Positions 18,598-27,709 of a stretch of DNA of 41,103 bases are shown here, piece after piece; position 1 is the first letter of the stretch, and the number at the start of each line of letters is the position of its first letter. The DNA comes from Lachnospiraceae bacterium (GTDB lineage Bacteria; Bacillota; Clostridia; Lachnospirales; Lachnospiraceae). The notes beneath the pieces were generated by a model, which worked only from the letters and a program-made list of their open reading frames with translations, made no database searches and was not told the origin of the DNA. Location of the stretch: the NCBI GenBank assembly GCA_017393285.1, contig JAFORL010000198.1, positions 1-41,103 on the forward strand, given 5' to 3'. The position numbers were made by a program, and so were the translations under genes.

Positions 18598-19635
18598 ATG
18601 AATTTAGAAGAATATAAAGGTGTATATGTCTTTGCACAGCAAGTTGACAACCAAATTAGTTCCATCGCATTCGAGTTACTTGGAAAAGCAAAGGACTTAG
18701 CAAGTGATTTAAATACAGATGTAACTGCTGTTTTAGTTGGTTCAGGTGTAAAGGGATTAGTTGATCAATTAGCTGAATATGGTGCAGATAAGGTTATCGT
18801 TGTTGACGATCCAGAATTAAAGGAATACAGAACAGAGCCTTACGCACATGCATTATCTTCAGTTATTAATGAATATAAACCTGAAATTGTATTAGTTGGT
18901 GCTACTGCAATCGGTAGAGATTTGGGACCTCGTGTTTCAGCTCGTGTTGCTACAGGTCTTACAGCAGACTGTACTGTACTTGAAATTGGTGACTACAATC
19001 CACCTGGAAACCAACCTGCAATTCCAAATCAATTATTAATGACTCGTCCTGCATTTGGTGGAAATACAATTGCTACTATTGCATGTCCATATAACCGTCC
19101 TCAAATGGCTACTGTACGTGCTGGTGTTATGCAAAAGATTGCACCTGTTAAGGGCGCAAAGGCTGAAGTAATTGAATTCAACCCAGGATTTACTCCTGAT
19201 AACAAATATGTTGAAATCCTTAATATCGTAAAAGAAGTAAAAGATGTTGTAGACATTTCTGAAGCTAAGATTTTAGTATCTGGTGGACGTGGTGTTGGTA
19301 GTGCAGAAAACTTCAAGTTATTAAAGGATCTTGCTGATGTACTTGGTGGTACAATCAGTTGTTCTCGTGCTGTTGTTGACGAAGGATGGCAACCAAATGA
19401 ATTGCAAGTTGGACAAACTGGTAAAACTGTTCGTCCTCAAATCTACTTTGCAATCGGTATTTCTGGTGCAATCCAACATACAGCAGGTATGGAAGACTCA
19501 GATCTTATCGTTGCAATCAACAAAGATGAAAATGCTCCAATTTTCGATGTAGCAGATTATGGTCTTGTTGGTGATTTGAATAAGATTGTTCCATTGTTAA
19601 CAGAACAATTAAAGGCAGCAATTGCTAATAAATAA
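18598..19635 (+). CDS. etfA: Electron transfer flavoprotein, alpha subunit
   Basis: EtfA pairs with EtfB and passes electrons to Bcd. The 345-residue protein has the N-terminal EtfA/B domain and the C-terminal FAD domain with SGGRGVG, SRAVVDEGW, QTGKTVRP and AIGISGAIQH. Two in-frame GTG codons (18586, 18589) lie upstream. The ATG at 18598 is chosen because the product then begins MNLEEYKGVYVF like relatives, although AAGGAAG lies 13 nt away, further than usual. It is the last gene of the operon and is followed by a strong hairpin. Confidence 0.95.
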   Translation: MNLEEYKGVYVFAQQVDNQISSIAFELLGKAKDLASDLNTDVTAVLVGSGVKGLVDQLAEYGADKVIVVDDPELKEYRTEPYAHALSSVINEYKPEIVLVGATAIGRDLGPRVSARVATGLTADCTVLEIGDYNPPGNQPAIPNQLLMTRPAFGGNTIATIACPYNRPQMATVRAGVMQKIAPVKGAKAEVIEFNPGFTPDNKYVEILNIVKEVKDVVDISEAKILVSGGRGVGSAENFKLLKDLADVLGGTISCSRAVVDEGWQPNELQVGQTGKTVRPQIYFAIGISGAIQHTAGMEDSDLIVAINKDENAPIFDVADYGLVGDLNKIVPLLTEQLKAAIANK

Positions 19636-19664
19636 TAACAAGTTTACTTGTTTTAATTAGAAAA

Positions 19665-19712
19665 AGGAGCATCACCATAACGATTTATCATATCGTTATG
19701 GTGATAGCTCCT
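19665..19712. terminator. Strong bidirectional terminator between etfA and lon
   Basis: AGGAGC-ATCACCATAACGAT (19665-19684) pairs with 19692-19712 over about 20 bp with a single bulged base and a 7-nt loop. CTTTT follows on the plus strand and five T on the minus strand. It can stop both the butyrate operon and lon. Confidence 0.85.
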
Positions 19713-19809
19713 CTTTTCGTTTGCACATCTTTTACGTAAAACCACATGTCAATCTGCAAACACCACAATAAATATAGGAAAGTGAATTGATCCCTAACCT
19801 AAAATATAC

Positions 19810-22077
19810 TTAGAAAATTTGCTGAATAACCTCTTCTATTTTTTCAACCGTTTTGATTTTTAATTGTTCCTTGATTTCATCCGCAACATCTTCCAAATCC
19901 TTTTCATTTTCCTTCGGAATAAAAACCTGTTTCACACCAGCGCGCTGTGCAGCCATAAGTTTTTCAGGTAATCCTCCAATTGGCATCACATAGCCACGCA
20001 AAGAAACCTCACCTGTCATTCCAATTGTTGGATCTACTGCCCGATCCGTAATCAAAGACGTCAATGCTGTTACCAAGGTAATACCAGCGGATGGACCATC
20101 CTTAGGAACCGCACCCTCTGGTACATGGATATGCAAATCATGGTCTTTTAACATATCTACAAATTCCGGATGTAGTAATTTTACCAAACTAATGGCAATC
20201 TTTGCTGATTCTTGCATAACCTCACCCAATTGTCCTGTAATTTGTACTTTTCCACTACCTTTGGTTAATGCAGTTTCTATAAATAAAATTTCTCCCCCTG
20301 CCTGCGTCCAGGCCAATCCTGTTACAATTCCAGGCTTTGTATCTTTACCAATTTTCTCATGCAAGGTAGGTTTTTTATCCATATATTCCTGTAATTTTTT
20401 CTCATTCACAGTAAAACTTTTCTGCTCTCCTTTGACAAGTTTTACAGCTACATGACGACACAGACTTTCTAATTGTCTTTTCAAGCTACGAACACCTGAT
20501 TCTGCAGTATATCCGGCTATCAACTGTTGTAGCGCTTCATCTGTAACTTTTAGTTTACTAGAAGCAATCCCCATACGTTTCATGGCTTTAGGCAATAAAT
20601 GCTTTCTCGCAATTTGCATTTTTTCGATAGGGGTATATCCAGAAAAAGGTATCACTTCCATTCGATTCAGTAATGGTTCCGGTATGGTATCCATATTATT
20701 GGCTGTACAAACAAACAATACATTAGATAGATCATAGGGAATATTGAGGTAATGGTCTGTAAAAGAAGCATTTTGTTCAGGATCTAAAACCTCCAATAAT
20801 GCACTGGCTGGATCGCCTCCATATTCTTTTACCAGTTTATCCACCTCATCTAACACAATAACCGGATTGTTTGTACCACTTCTTTTGATTGCTTCCATCA
20901 TTCTTCCTGGCATAGCACCTACATAGGTTCGTCTATGTCCACGAATTTCAGCTTCGTCTCTTACTCCACCCAAACTAATCCTTACATATTCACGTCCTAA
21001 TGCTTTTGCAATACTTTGACCAATACTTGTTTTACCTGTTCCAGGCGGACCAACAAACAATAAAATCGATCCAGATTGTTGTTTCTTTAGTGCCATTACT
21101 GCTAATTGTTCAATGATGCGTTTTTTAACCTTCTGTAAACCATAATGATTTTCATTTAATACTTTTTCTGCGTAGGATAAATCAATATTTTGATAAGGTG
21201 CTTTTTCCCAAGAAAGTGATGTGACAAAATCTAAATACTCATACAACATACCATATTCATGTCCATCTTTTCCTTCCTGTTTCATACGATGAAGCACCTT
21301 TTCCACTTCCTGTCTTGCTTCATCCTGCATACCAGATTCTTGAATTTTCTTTTCAAATCTTCTAACATCCGTAATGTTCTCTGGATGCATTTCATCTAAT
21401 TGATCTTGTAAAAATTCAATTTGTTTCTTTAAGGCAATTTCTTTGTAGGCTGTTTCCTCTGTAACCTTTTGTTTATTTTCTGCTTCCTCTCCTACTTCAT
21501 ATAATGCAATTACCTCAAATATAATATCCTTCATTCTAAGGTAACGTGCCTTCAAAGAATCTTCTTGGATTACTGCATATTTATCTTTCCAACTCAAATT
21601 CAAATATGGTACAATGGCACAAATAAATTCCGGCAAATTATTGATGCCCATTAAATAAGATGCAGTTCTAAAATCCCATTGAAAATTTCTCATAAAAATT
21701 AAAAATTTATCTTGTACTTCCTTGTATAGAATCAACCTCTTATCTTTTGAAAAATCATTCTTTTCCATACAAGCTGTCCATTCTGCATTCCATCCATTGT
21801 CTTCATGATATAAATTTTCTATTTTTACACGTTGTAAAATTTTAATTTCCACATTTCCATCTTCTGTTTCACCTGAAAATTTTCCAACCAAACCAATTGG
21901 ATAAAAATCTTCTGCATGTAAGTCTTCTTTTCTCTTTTCTTCTTTTTGTAATAAAAACAATAATTCTTCATCTGTTTCTATTTCCGGATCATTTCCATAA
22001 AATAATTCTTTTTTAAAATAATATTTTACACCAGGTAATAATAATAAATTATAAATAATTTTTGTGGTCATATACAT
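19810..22077 (-). CDS. lon: ATP-dependent Lon protease
   Basis: Lon is a cytosolic AAA+ serine protease that removes damaged and regulatory proteins. From 22077 it has 755 residues. The N-terminal domain (to about 200) is divergent and starts MYMTTKIIYNLLLLPG. A coiled segment follows, then Walker A GPPGTGKTS (Lys349) and Walker B VIVLDEVDK. The protease domain has Ser663 in KDGPSAG and Lys706 in GGLPEK. The frame is open further upstream, but AAAGGGGG (22082-22089) points to 22077 or the ATG two codons later (22071). The promoter carries a CIRCE-like element, so heat-shock control is likely. Confidence 0.94.
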   Translation of the reverse strand: MYMTTKIIYNLLLLPGVKYYFKKELFYGNDPEIETDEELLFLLQKEEKRKEDLHAEDFYPIGLVGKFSGETEDGNVEIKILQRVKIENLYHEDNGWNAEWTACMEKNDFSKDKRLILYKEVQDKFLIFMRNFQWDFRTASYLMGINNLPEFICAIVPYLNLSWKDKYAVIQEDSLKARYLRMKDIIFEVIALYEVGEEAENKQKVTEETAYKEIALKKQIEFLQDQLDEMHPENITDVRRFEKKIQESGMQDEARQEVEKVLHRMKQEGKDGHEYGMLYEYLDFVTSLSWEKAPYQNIDLSYAEKVLNENHYGLQKVKKRIIEQLAVMALKKQQSGSILLFVGPPGTGKTSIGQSIAKALGREYVRISLGGVRDEAEIRGHRRTYVGAMPGRMMEAIKRSGTNNPVIVLDEVDKLVKEYGGDPASALLEVLDPEQNASFTDHYLNIPYDLSNVLFVCTANNMDTIPEPLLNRMEVIPFSGYTPIEKMQIARKHLLPKAMKRMGIASSKLKVTDEALQQLIAGYTAESGVRSLKRQLESLCRHVAVKLVKGEQKSFTVNEKKLQEYMDKKPTLHEKIGKDTKPGIVTGLAWTQAGGEILFIETALTKGSGKVQITGQLGEVMQESAKIAISLVKLLHPEFVDMLKDHDLHIHVPEGAVPKDGPSAGITLVTALTSLITDRAVDPTIGMTGEVSLRGYVMPIGGLPEKLMAAQRAGVKQVFIPKENEKDLEDVADEIKEQLKIKTVEKIEEVIQQIF

Positions 22078-22250
22078 GATACCCCCTTTCTTACATACGT
22101 TAAAATCTATGTATATTCCTACAATACCATTTACCCTATGAAGCATACTGTATCCAAGCGACAAATATCACGCCTTACCATATACCATAAATGATAACGC
22201 AACAGTATGATAAATAAAGTAGTACAAAAATCAGATATGTTACAACTTCA

Positions 22251-22279
22251 GTTATAGCACTATTTTTAGCACTCGTCAA
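22251..22279 (-). promoter_or_regulatory. Promoter of lon
   Basis: Minus-strand TTGACG (22274-22279) and TATAAC (22251-22256) are 17 nt apart, a near-consensus sigma-A promoter. The leader is about 170 nt. Confidence 0.7.
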
Positions 22280-22292
22280 GCGTAGTGGCTAG
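22266..22292. promoter_or_regulatory. CIRCE-like (HrcA) operator at the lon promoter
   Basis: TTAGCACTC (22266-22274) is a perfect CIRCE half-site. After 8 nt follows TAGTGGCTAG (22283-22292), the other half (GAGTGCTAA) with one inserted base and changed ends. The site overlaps the -35 box. TAGCACT occurs three times here (22255, 22267, 22290). Confidence 0.5.
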
Positions 22293-22367
22293 CACTTTTT
22301 TGATAGTGTAAAAAATGTTTTCTACTTTTCCCTTTTTTTCGTTCTACCTATCTTCCCATATAAAAGG

Positions 22368-22405
22368 AATAGTCAAGCCAGAATCAACATCCTTGCTTGA
22401 CTATT
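22368..22405 (-). terminator. Hairpin after the 551-residue membrane protein gene
   Basis: AATAGTCAAG (22368-22377) and CTTGACTATT (22396-22405) pair perfectly over 10 bp. On the minus strand it is followed by CCTTTT. It lies 113 nt beyond the stop at 22519 and upstream of the lon promoter. Confidence 0.55.
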
Positions 22406-22518
22406 ATCTTATAACACGATACACCAAATATCTATATTCATAATACATGAAAAATAAACTTATGTCAAATCCATTTCCATACCAGCCTCCTTCCACGAGA
22501 CTTGGCCAGCAATCTTTT

Positions 22519-24174
22519 CTATCCTTCCATCACGAAATCTGCTTCCCATAAACTATTACACCAAAATACAAAATTGGATTTCAAAAGCAATACATCTGAT
22601 GTTGCTTCTTTCTTGTATTTTTCTTCAAATTCTGCCTGTGGAACATATTTTGCAAGTTTTAACTGGCAAAGTAATGCAACTAAGACCTGATACTGCTCTA
22701 CATTCTTTACATCTGTCTGCAAAGAAAAACCTGTTTTTAATGTATTTGGAGAAATTTCAAAGCAATCTATAAATTCTGCAAGGCGTTTTAATTCCTCTTC
22801 ACCTAATTCCGTTCCTACGAGATGGTCTTTTTGCTCTCCCCACATGCTCATTCCTAATGCAGAAGCAATATTTTTTTCAAACACAGGGTTTTCTCGATCT
22901 AACATATCGTCAAGTGTTTTCATCTTAATGTGTTCCTTATCTGGTACATACATCAAGGCAAATATCAAGGATAACACATCTGTAAGAAGTGCGATTGTTA
23001 AACATAAAGATGCCATTTTTCTTGTATCAGATTGCAGCAGTCTAAGAATTGGAAGCACATAAATATCTTCTAACTCATACTGCTTTGCATCTATTTTTTT
23101 CTTACTTCCTATCAAATCATACACATGGTTAATCTCAGCAATACCTTTACATATTTCCCACTGTAAACTACTTTTACACTTGGATGAATCCTGATCTGAT
23201 ATTTTTGAATATTCCTGCATAATCTCATCTACCTTTGTTTCATGCAAGGAGATACACTGGGTTAACAAATCTGCGTCCAAGGTATTTTGCGTGTTATATT
23301 GATTGTGCAATACAATCAATTTATATATACATTGAGATGTCTTTTGTACATTTTTACTTTCAGAAATATCATTTGCGATTTTTTCTCTGATTGCTTCTAA
23401 ATCAACAGATAACTCTCCAGTAGAACTCACACCAACACTGGTACATAATGTAGCAATGGCTTCTGTCATATTTTTCTTTTTTCCTTTTAATTTTGCCTGC
23501 GCCTCTACCACTTCTGTTCGTGTGGCGTAGCCATGTTTTTTCAATATTGTCTTTGTATTACTGTTGGATACAGTTGCATTGCTCTTGGTATTGGATTTTA
23601 CATAGGCTTCATAGGCTTTTGCATATTCCTCATAACTTGAAAAATTGTACCTTTGTGGCGCTGACATAGCACTACTATTGGTATTTTGTACCCCCTCTAA
23701 CTCTGCAAGTATCGCTTTCAATTCCTGCTTTTGTGTATTCCATCCAACCACTGTTGTTGTCAAATCATTTACAGCTATATTTAATTCCTGCTGGGCCTTC
23801 TTGTCCGCTTCATTCATTAGATTTTTATACTTACTTTCCAATTCATTTTTATATGCATTGTAAGTTTCTTGATAATAGGTTAAGGGCGAATTTACATTAT
23901 TGTAAATGCCAATATAAGAAAAATAACTAGAACAAGACATTGCTAATACAAGCGCAAGTATCTTTGCTATATTTCGTTTGTTTCGTAAAGCATTTTCCTG
24001 AAAATACACAACCATTTGGACTGCCACTGCAAACAAAAGGGGCGCCAAAACAAAAATACCTTTAAAATAATACACAGAACCCTGATATGTTGTCAGAAAC
24101 GAAAGAATCTGCAGCAAAAGTGATACACCTGCTGCTACATATACCATCTGTTTGTTCTTAAATATATTTAACAT
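22519..24174 (-). CDS. Membrane protein of unknown function, 3 TM + long helical loop + 1 TM
   Basis: I do not recognise this 551-residue protein. Three hydrophobic segments lie at about 11-29, 39-57 and 70-90. A long region (about 95-385) is rich in Lys, Glu, Gln and Ala and probably helical or coiled-coil. It contains a low-complexity patch with many Asn, Ser and Thr (about 163-208). A fourth membrane segment follows at about 388-409, then a 140-residue soluble C-terminal domain rich in Leu and Glu. The layout resembles DUF4407-type proteins, but only in topology. The ATG at 24174 follows GGAGG. It lies downstream of a two-component system in the same direction, across a gap filled by a large nested hairpin, so co-regulation is plausible. 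Confidence 0.75.
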   Translation of the reverse strand: MLNIFKNKQMVYVAAGVSLLLQILSFLTTYQGSVYYFKGIFVLAPLLFAVAVQMVVYFQENALRNKRNIAKILALVLAMSCSSYFSYIGIYNNVNSPLTYYQETYNAYKNELESKYKNLMNEADKKAQQELNIAVNDLTTTVVGWNTQKQELKAILAELEGVQNTNSSAMSAPQRYNFSSYEEYAKAYEAYVKSNTKSNATVSNSNTKTILKKHGYATRTEVVEAQAKLKGKKKNMTEAIATLCTSVGVSSTGELSVDLEAIREKIANDISESKNVQKTSQCIYKLIVLHNQYNTQNTLDADLLTQCISLHETKVDEIMQEYSKISDQDSSKCKSSLQWEICKGIAEINHVYDLIGSKKKIDAKQYELEDIYVLPILRLLQSDTRKMASLCLTIALLTDVLSLIFALMYVPDKEHIKMKTLDDMLDRENPVFEKNIASALGMSMWGEQKDHLVGTELGEEELKRLAEFIDCFEISPNTLKTGFSLQTDVKNVEQYQVLVALLCQLKLAKYVPQAEFEEKYKKEATSDVLLLKSNFVFWCNSLWEADFVMEG

Positions 24175-24194
24175 CTTTTTCCTCCATCATACTT

Positions 24195-24343
24195 TGAAAG
24201 TGTTTTCGTAGTCAACCAAATGCATGCCTGCATGCAATTCTTTTTGTATACGCGAAAACCTGACCTGTATGGTGTGTAGGCTGACAAGCCGGAACACGAA
24301 TACAGGTCTGGAATTGCGAAAGCTACGAAGCAATTCACTTTCA
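24195..24343. ncRNA. Large nested hairpin, candidate structured RNA or small mobile repeat
   Basis: Five helices nest inside each other: 24195-24202 with 24336-24343 (8 bp), 24205-24211 with 24323-24329 (7 bp), 24234-24240 with 24311-24317 (7 bp), 24260-24270 with 24300-24310 (10 of 11), and near the tip 24272-24275 with 24294-24297 and 24279-24282 with 24287-24290 around a GACA loop. It fills the gap between the kinase stop and the ribosome binding site of the 551-residue protein gene. It matches no riboswitch I know. A 20-nt core recurs at 35308-35327. Confidence 0.55.
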
Positions 24344-24367
24344 TATATTGTAATCACTGTAAATCAG

Positions 24368-26323
24368 TCATGTCCTTTTACTACAAATTTGAAATGTCAA
24401 AATCACTTTAAACTGGTCTCCATCTACTTCCAGATTGAATGTTCCACCACAAGCAATTGTAAATCCCTGTGCAATGGATAAACCTAGACCACTGCCTTCT
24501 GTGTTTCTTGATTTATCCCCACAGAAGAAACGTTCTACCACATCCTCAGCTGTAAATTTCATCTCATAATTAGCGGTATTTTTAATGATGATCATTACAA
24601 TGCTTTCCTGTACGATTTCCTCGATATATATTCTGGAACCTTGCAACGAATATTTTAAGGCATTTTCAATCAAGTTTTGGAGCACTCGATACATACGCTG
24701 TCCATCTGTATTTACATATATTTCCTTCTCTGTCAATTTCACTTTCACGTCAAACCCAGAAAGATGAATTTTATCATCTAAAGAAATCAATGTCTGCGTT
24801 AAAAGTTTATTAAGACTTAACACTTGCTTTTCAATTTTAATCTCTCCACTGGCTGTTTTTGCAATTTCAAAAACATCTGAAACAATTCCACGCAGTCTTT
24901 CTGCTTTGCGTTCTAAAATATCAACATAGTCTTTGGCTTCCTCCGGTAAATTGTGCAATCTTTTTAACAAATCGATATAGCTAATAATCGATGTCAAAGG
25001 GGTTTTTAAATCATGAGAAACATTTGTCACAAGTTCTATCTTAGTTCGCTCCGAACGAATTCGCTCTTCCAAACTCTTTTCATATCCTTTACCGATGGCA
25101 GTCAAACTCTCTACTTCACGTTTAAAGGGTGCTACCGCCTGCATTTCCAGACTTGCATAATCTCCATTGGCAATTTTTAGGATCTGTTCATCTACAGTAG
25201 CATATCTTGTAGCAATTTTCCTTGTTCCAACATAATGCACCAACAGAATTGCTGCAGCACAGAATAGCCCCACCACGCCAATGGTATCAAATTCTGCTAT
25301 ATATGGAGAAAAAATTGGATACCGATGTAGTACAAGGAACAATAACACTTCATAAAAGAAAATCAAACTTAAGCTGAAAAACAAGACAAGATCTCTCTTT
25401 CGTTCCATCATTTGGAATCCTTCCGCATACCAACGTTCACCCGTAATAGGTTCCGTAATATTATGATTGATAAATGACAGGCTTCTGCGAAATACAGCTA
25501 CAGCACCCTTTTTTATTTTTTGTATTTTTATTATTTTTATTCTGATGAGCAGTACCAGCCAGGTAATAAAACTTACACAGCACAGTATACAAGCAAAAAG
25601 TAATGTAAAAAATCTTTTTGCGTACACATAATTGATACCTTCATCAAAACTTTTTCCTATAAACAAATATACAGTAGAAGATGCATTTAAATGATGTGCA
25701 TCCATGATTTTTTGCAAATCAGACCAATCCATCTTTGTTAATATTTTTTTCAAATATTTATATTTGGGATTGGATACCTCCACATTGCCACCACTAGAAT
25801 AACGAATAATCACTCCATTTTTTATTTCATCTTTCCATTGACTAGATACAGCAAATGTATGACCATCAAAATATAGTTGTACATTCTGACTTGCAGATGA
25901 CGCAATATTGGTATGCATACCCAAAGGCAAAAAATCTAAATAATACCATATTTTCCCTTTTTTTACATCCATAGGTACATACGTTTCCATAAATGTTGTA
26001 TCTGAAACTTGCACAGCATTCTCTTTATATACTATTTTATAATTTTGATTTTTGTCCTGCACATAGGTTTCATCTCTCATTTCCAGTAAGAGCTCTCTTG
26101 TATAGGTTTGCTCCATGCTACACATAGTTTTTAAAAGCCATTCTTGAAACATCTGGCTTTCATAATAGTTTTTCGTGTACTGTTTATAGTGAGCAAATGA
26201 AAACTTTTGATTATTTCCAAATCCCATAGACAGAAAATAAGCGAAAGAACACAAAAAAATCAAACATACAAATGATCTCACAATCCTTGCTTTATTTATT
26301 ATTTTTTTCCATTTTATAGCCAA
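24368..26323 (-). CDS. Sensor histidine kinase
   Basis: The 651-residue membrane kinase has a first TM at about 15-34, an extracellular sensor part (about 35-235) and a TM at about 237-262. Two further hydrophobic segments follow (about 300-365), then a HAMP-like linker. Next come HisKA with the phosphoacceptor His437 in VSHDLKTPLTS and an HATPase_c domain ending in GSGLGLSIAQG. The kinase core is complete. Its start overlaps the end of the response-regulator gene by 32 nt, so the two are translated together and are the cognate pair. The signal is unknown. The sensor part looks like no family I can name. Confidence 0.92.
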   Translation of the reverse strand: MAIKWKKIINKARIVRSFVCLIFLCSFAYFLSMGFGNNQKFSFAHYKQYTKNYYESQMFQEWLLKTMCSMEQTYTRELLLEMRDETYVQDKNQNYKIVYKENAVQVSDTTFMETYVPMDVKKGKIWYYLDFLPLGMHTNIASSASQNVQLYFDGHTFAVSSQWKDEIKNGVIIRYSSGGNVEVSNPKYKYLKKILTKMDWSDLQKIMDAHHLNASSTVYLFIGKSFDEGINYVYAKRFFTLLFACILCCVSFITWLVLLIRIKIIKIQKIKKGAVAVFRRSLSFINHNITEPITGERWYAEGFQMMERKRDLVLFFSLSLIFFYEVLLFLVLHRYPIFSPYIAEFDTIGVVGLFCAAAILLVHYVGTRKIATRYATVDEQILKIANGDYASLEMQAVAPFKREVESLTAIGKGYEKSLEERIRSERTKIELVTNVSHDLKTPLTSIISYIDLLKRLHNLPEEAKDYVDILERKAERLRGIVSDVFEIAKTASGEIKIEKQVLSLNKLLTQTLISLDDKIHLSGFDVKVKLTEKEIYVNTDGQRMYRVLQNLIENALKYSLQGSRIYIEEIVQESIVMIIIKNTANYEMKFTAEDVVERFFCGDKSRNTEGSGLGLSIAQGFTIACGGTFNLEVDGDQFKVILTFQICSKRT

Positions 26324-27005
26324 TGCCCCATACCACCTTTATATATTTTGGTTCACTTGGATTGATTTCTATTTTTTCCCGCAATCGTCGTATATGTACC
26401 ATCACAGTATTTTCTACACCATATACTGCATCATTCCAAACAATTTCATATATTTTTTCTGCTGAAAACACCATTCCAGGATGTTTCATTAACACTTCTA
26501 AAATATGATATTCCTTTGGTGTGAGCTTTACTGCTTCACCATCCACATAGAGTTGTTTTTCCAAAACATTAAGCTCTAAGCCGCCATTTACAATCACTTG
26601 ATCCGACTGCTGTTCTAAATTCCCATAATTACCAAGTTTTAAATACCTTCTTGTCTGCGATTTGACTCTCGCCAATAATTCTGCAGGTTTATAGGGTTTT
26701 GCAATATAATCATCAGCTCCCATGGATAAACCTAAAACCAAATCACTTTCTTCCGTTTTTGCTGTTAATAGAATAATGGGAATATTTTTATGCATTCGAA
26801 CCTGCATCATGGTACTAAGTCCATCTTGCCTTGGCATCATAATGTCCATAATAATCAAATGTATTTCTTCCTGATTCAACACCTCCAAAGCTTCCAAACC
26901 ATCATATGCCTTGTATGTTTCATAGCCTTCGGTTTGCAATAACTTACAAATAGCATCCACAATTTCATGCTCATCATCCACTACTAAAATCTTAATCAAT
27001 TTCAT
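26292..27005 (-). CDS. OmpR/PhoB-family response regulator
   Basis: The 237-residue regulator has a receiver domain with the acidic pocket VVDDEHE, phosphoacceptor Asp54 in IMDIMMP, the T of LLTAK and the Lys of AKPYKP. A winged-helix DNA-binding domain follows (about 140-232) with the TPKEYHILEVL and VHIRRLREKI signatures. The cognate kinase is the overlapping gene downstream. A TATAAT box at 27042-27047 lies about 37 nt upstream but lacks a clear -35. The likely target set includes its own operon and the 551-residue membrane protein; this is inferred from position only. Confidence 0.93.
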   Translation of the reverse strand: MKLIKILVVDDEHEIVDAICKLLQTEGYETYKAYDGLEALEVLNQEEIHLIIMDIMMPRQDGLSTMMQVRMHKNIPIILLTAKTEESDLVLGLSMGADDYIAKPYKPAELLARVKSQTRRYLKLGNYGNLEQQSDQVIVNGGLELNVLEKQLYVDGEAVKLTPKEYHILEVLMKHPGMVFSAEKIYEIVWNDAVYGVENTVMVHIRRLREKIEINPSEPKYIKVVWGIGYKMEKNNK

Positions 27006-27231
27006 TTTTCATCCACCAATCTAACATTTACAGCTGATTCCATTATAAAATTCTAAATACCAAGTAAGACGCACATATTCTTTCACTTGCAAGCAAAAAA
27101 TATGGACCTTAACATTTCGTACACAAGTAAGTATACTATGCATATCTTAAGTAATCCCAAGAATTTTCTTACTTTTTTCTTAACAATTTTCCCACTGCAA
27201 AGACTTTCACTATATACAACGTAATTCTCTC
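27006..27231. other. Gap between hem remnants and the response regulator
   Basis: No gene or clear terminator was seen. The minus strand carries a TATAAT at 27042-27047 as a possible -10 for the response regulator. An open frame here (27083-27352) is not supported by any ribosome binding site or recognisable motif. Confidence 0.4.
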
Positions 27232-27400
27232 TTATCCTATATGTTCTTCTTTTATGTAGCCAGCAATTTCCTTTGCAAATTATGTAATAAGAGTATTTGC
27301 ACCCACACGATACATTAGAATTGTTGACTCGCATATAATCCCGTCTCATCAATATACCCTAACTGTGCCCCAGCTTTGATCATCGCAACTTGTGCAATTT
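27232..27400 (-). pseudogene. hemB: Broken C-terminal end of HemB (porphobilinogen synthase)
   Basis: One frame reads VAMIKAGAQLGYIDE (from about 27395), the conserved late HemB segment. A frameshift then leads to a second frame with DGIICESTILMYRVGANTLIT, an in-frame TAA (27280-27282) where HemB has the Tyr of ITYFAKE, then FAKEIAGYIKEEHIG and a stop at 27232. These pieces align in order with the end of HemB. The N-terminal four fifths and the catalytic lysines are gone. It is fused to a hemA tail at about 27390-27405, so everything that once lay between them has been deleted. Confidence 0.72.
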
Positions 27401-27709
27401 TTTGACAACAGCTACAAAATTATAAAACTGTTCCCAAGATTCCAATTCTTCTTCCTCTTTTGCAATGATAGAAAGGACTTTTTGCAATGCAGCATTATCA
27501 GTTTTCGTTCCTGTTGTTCCACCCAAATGATCCACATTAAACAAAGTAATTTGCTCTATGTTGTGAAATGCGCTAGAAATATCTCTTGGCACTGCCAAAT
27601 CAAAGAACAAATATTGTTTATTTTTTCGAAACAAATGTTTTGCATCTTCATATTTCACTGTATGATGTGGACTTGTAGTAGCACTGACAATAATATCATA
27701 AGTTTCCTC
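27380..27709 (-). pseudogene. hemA: Truncated C-terminal part of HemA (glutamyl-tRNA reductase)
   Basis: Directly after the cbiC stop, in the same frame, the sequence reads TYDIIVSATTSPH and later YLFFDLAVPRDI. These are the conserved central segments of glutamyl-tRNA reductase (substrate loop and NADPH domain), followed by a helical piece of the dimerisation domain. The catalytic Cys domain and all N-terminal sequence are missing. The only starts are a GTG at 27658 and an out-of-frame ATG behind the GGAGG that overlaps the cbiC stop. The tail ends KKLHKLR where it runs into hemB. This is a 5'-deleted fragment, not a working gene. Confidence 0.78.

Noticed and set aside
24259..24270. GGTCAGG on the minus strand, recalling the conserved part of signal recognition particle RNA
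   Set aside because: The GGAA loop and the rest of the SRP domain are absent; only seven bases agree.
27083..27352. 89-codon minus frame
   Set aside because: It crosses the hemB remnant in a third frame; the HemB-like segments lie in the other two frames.
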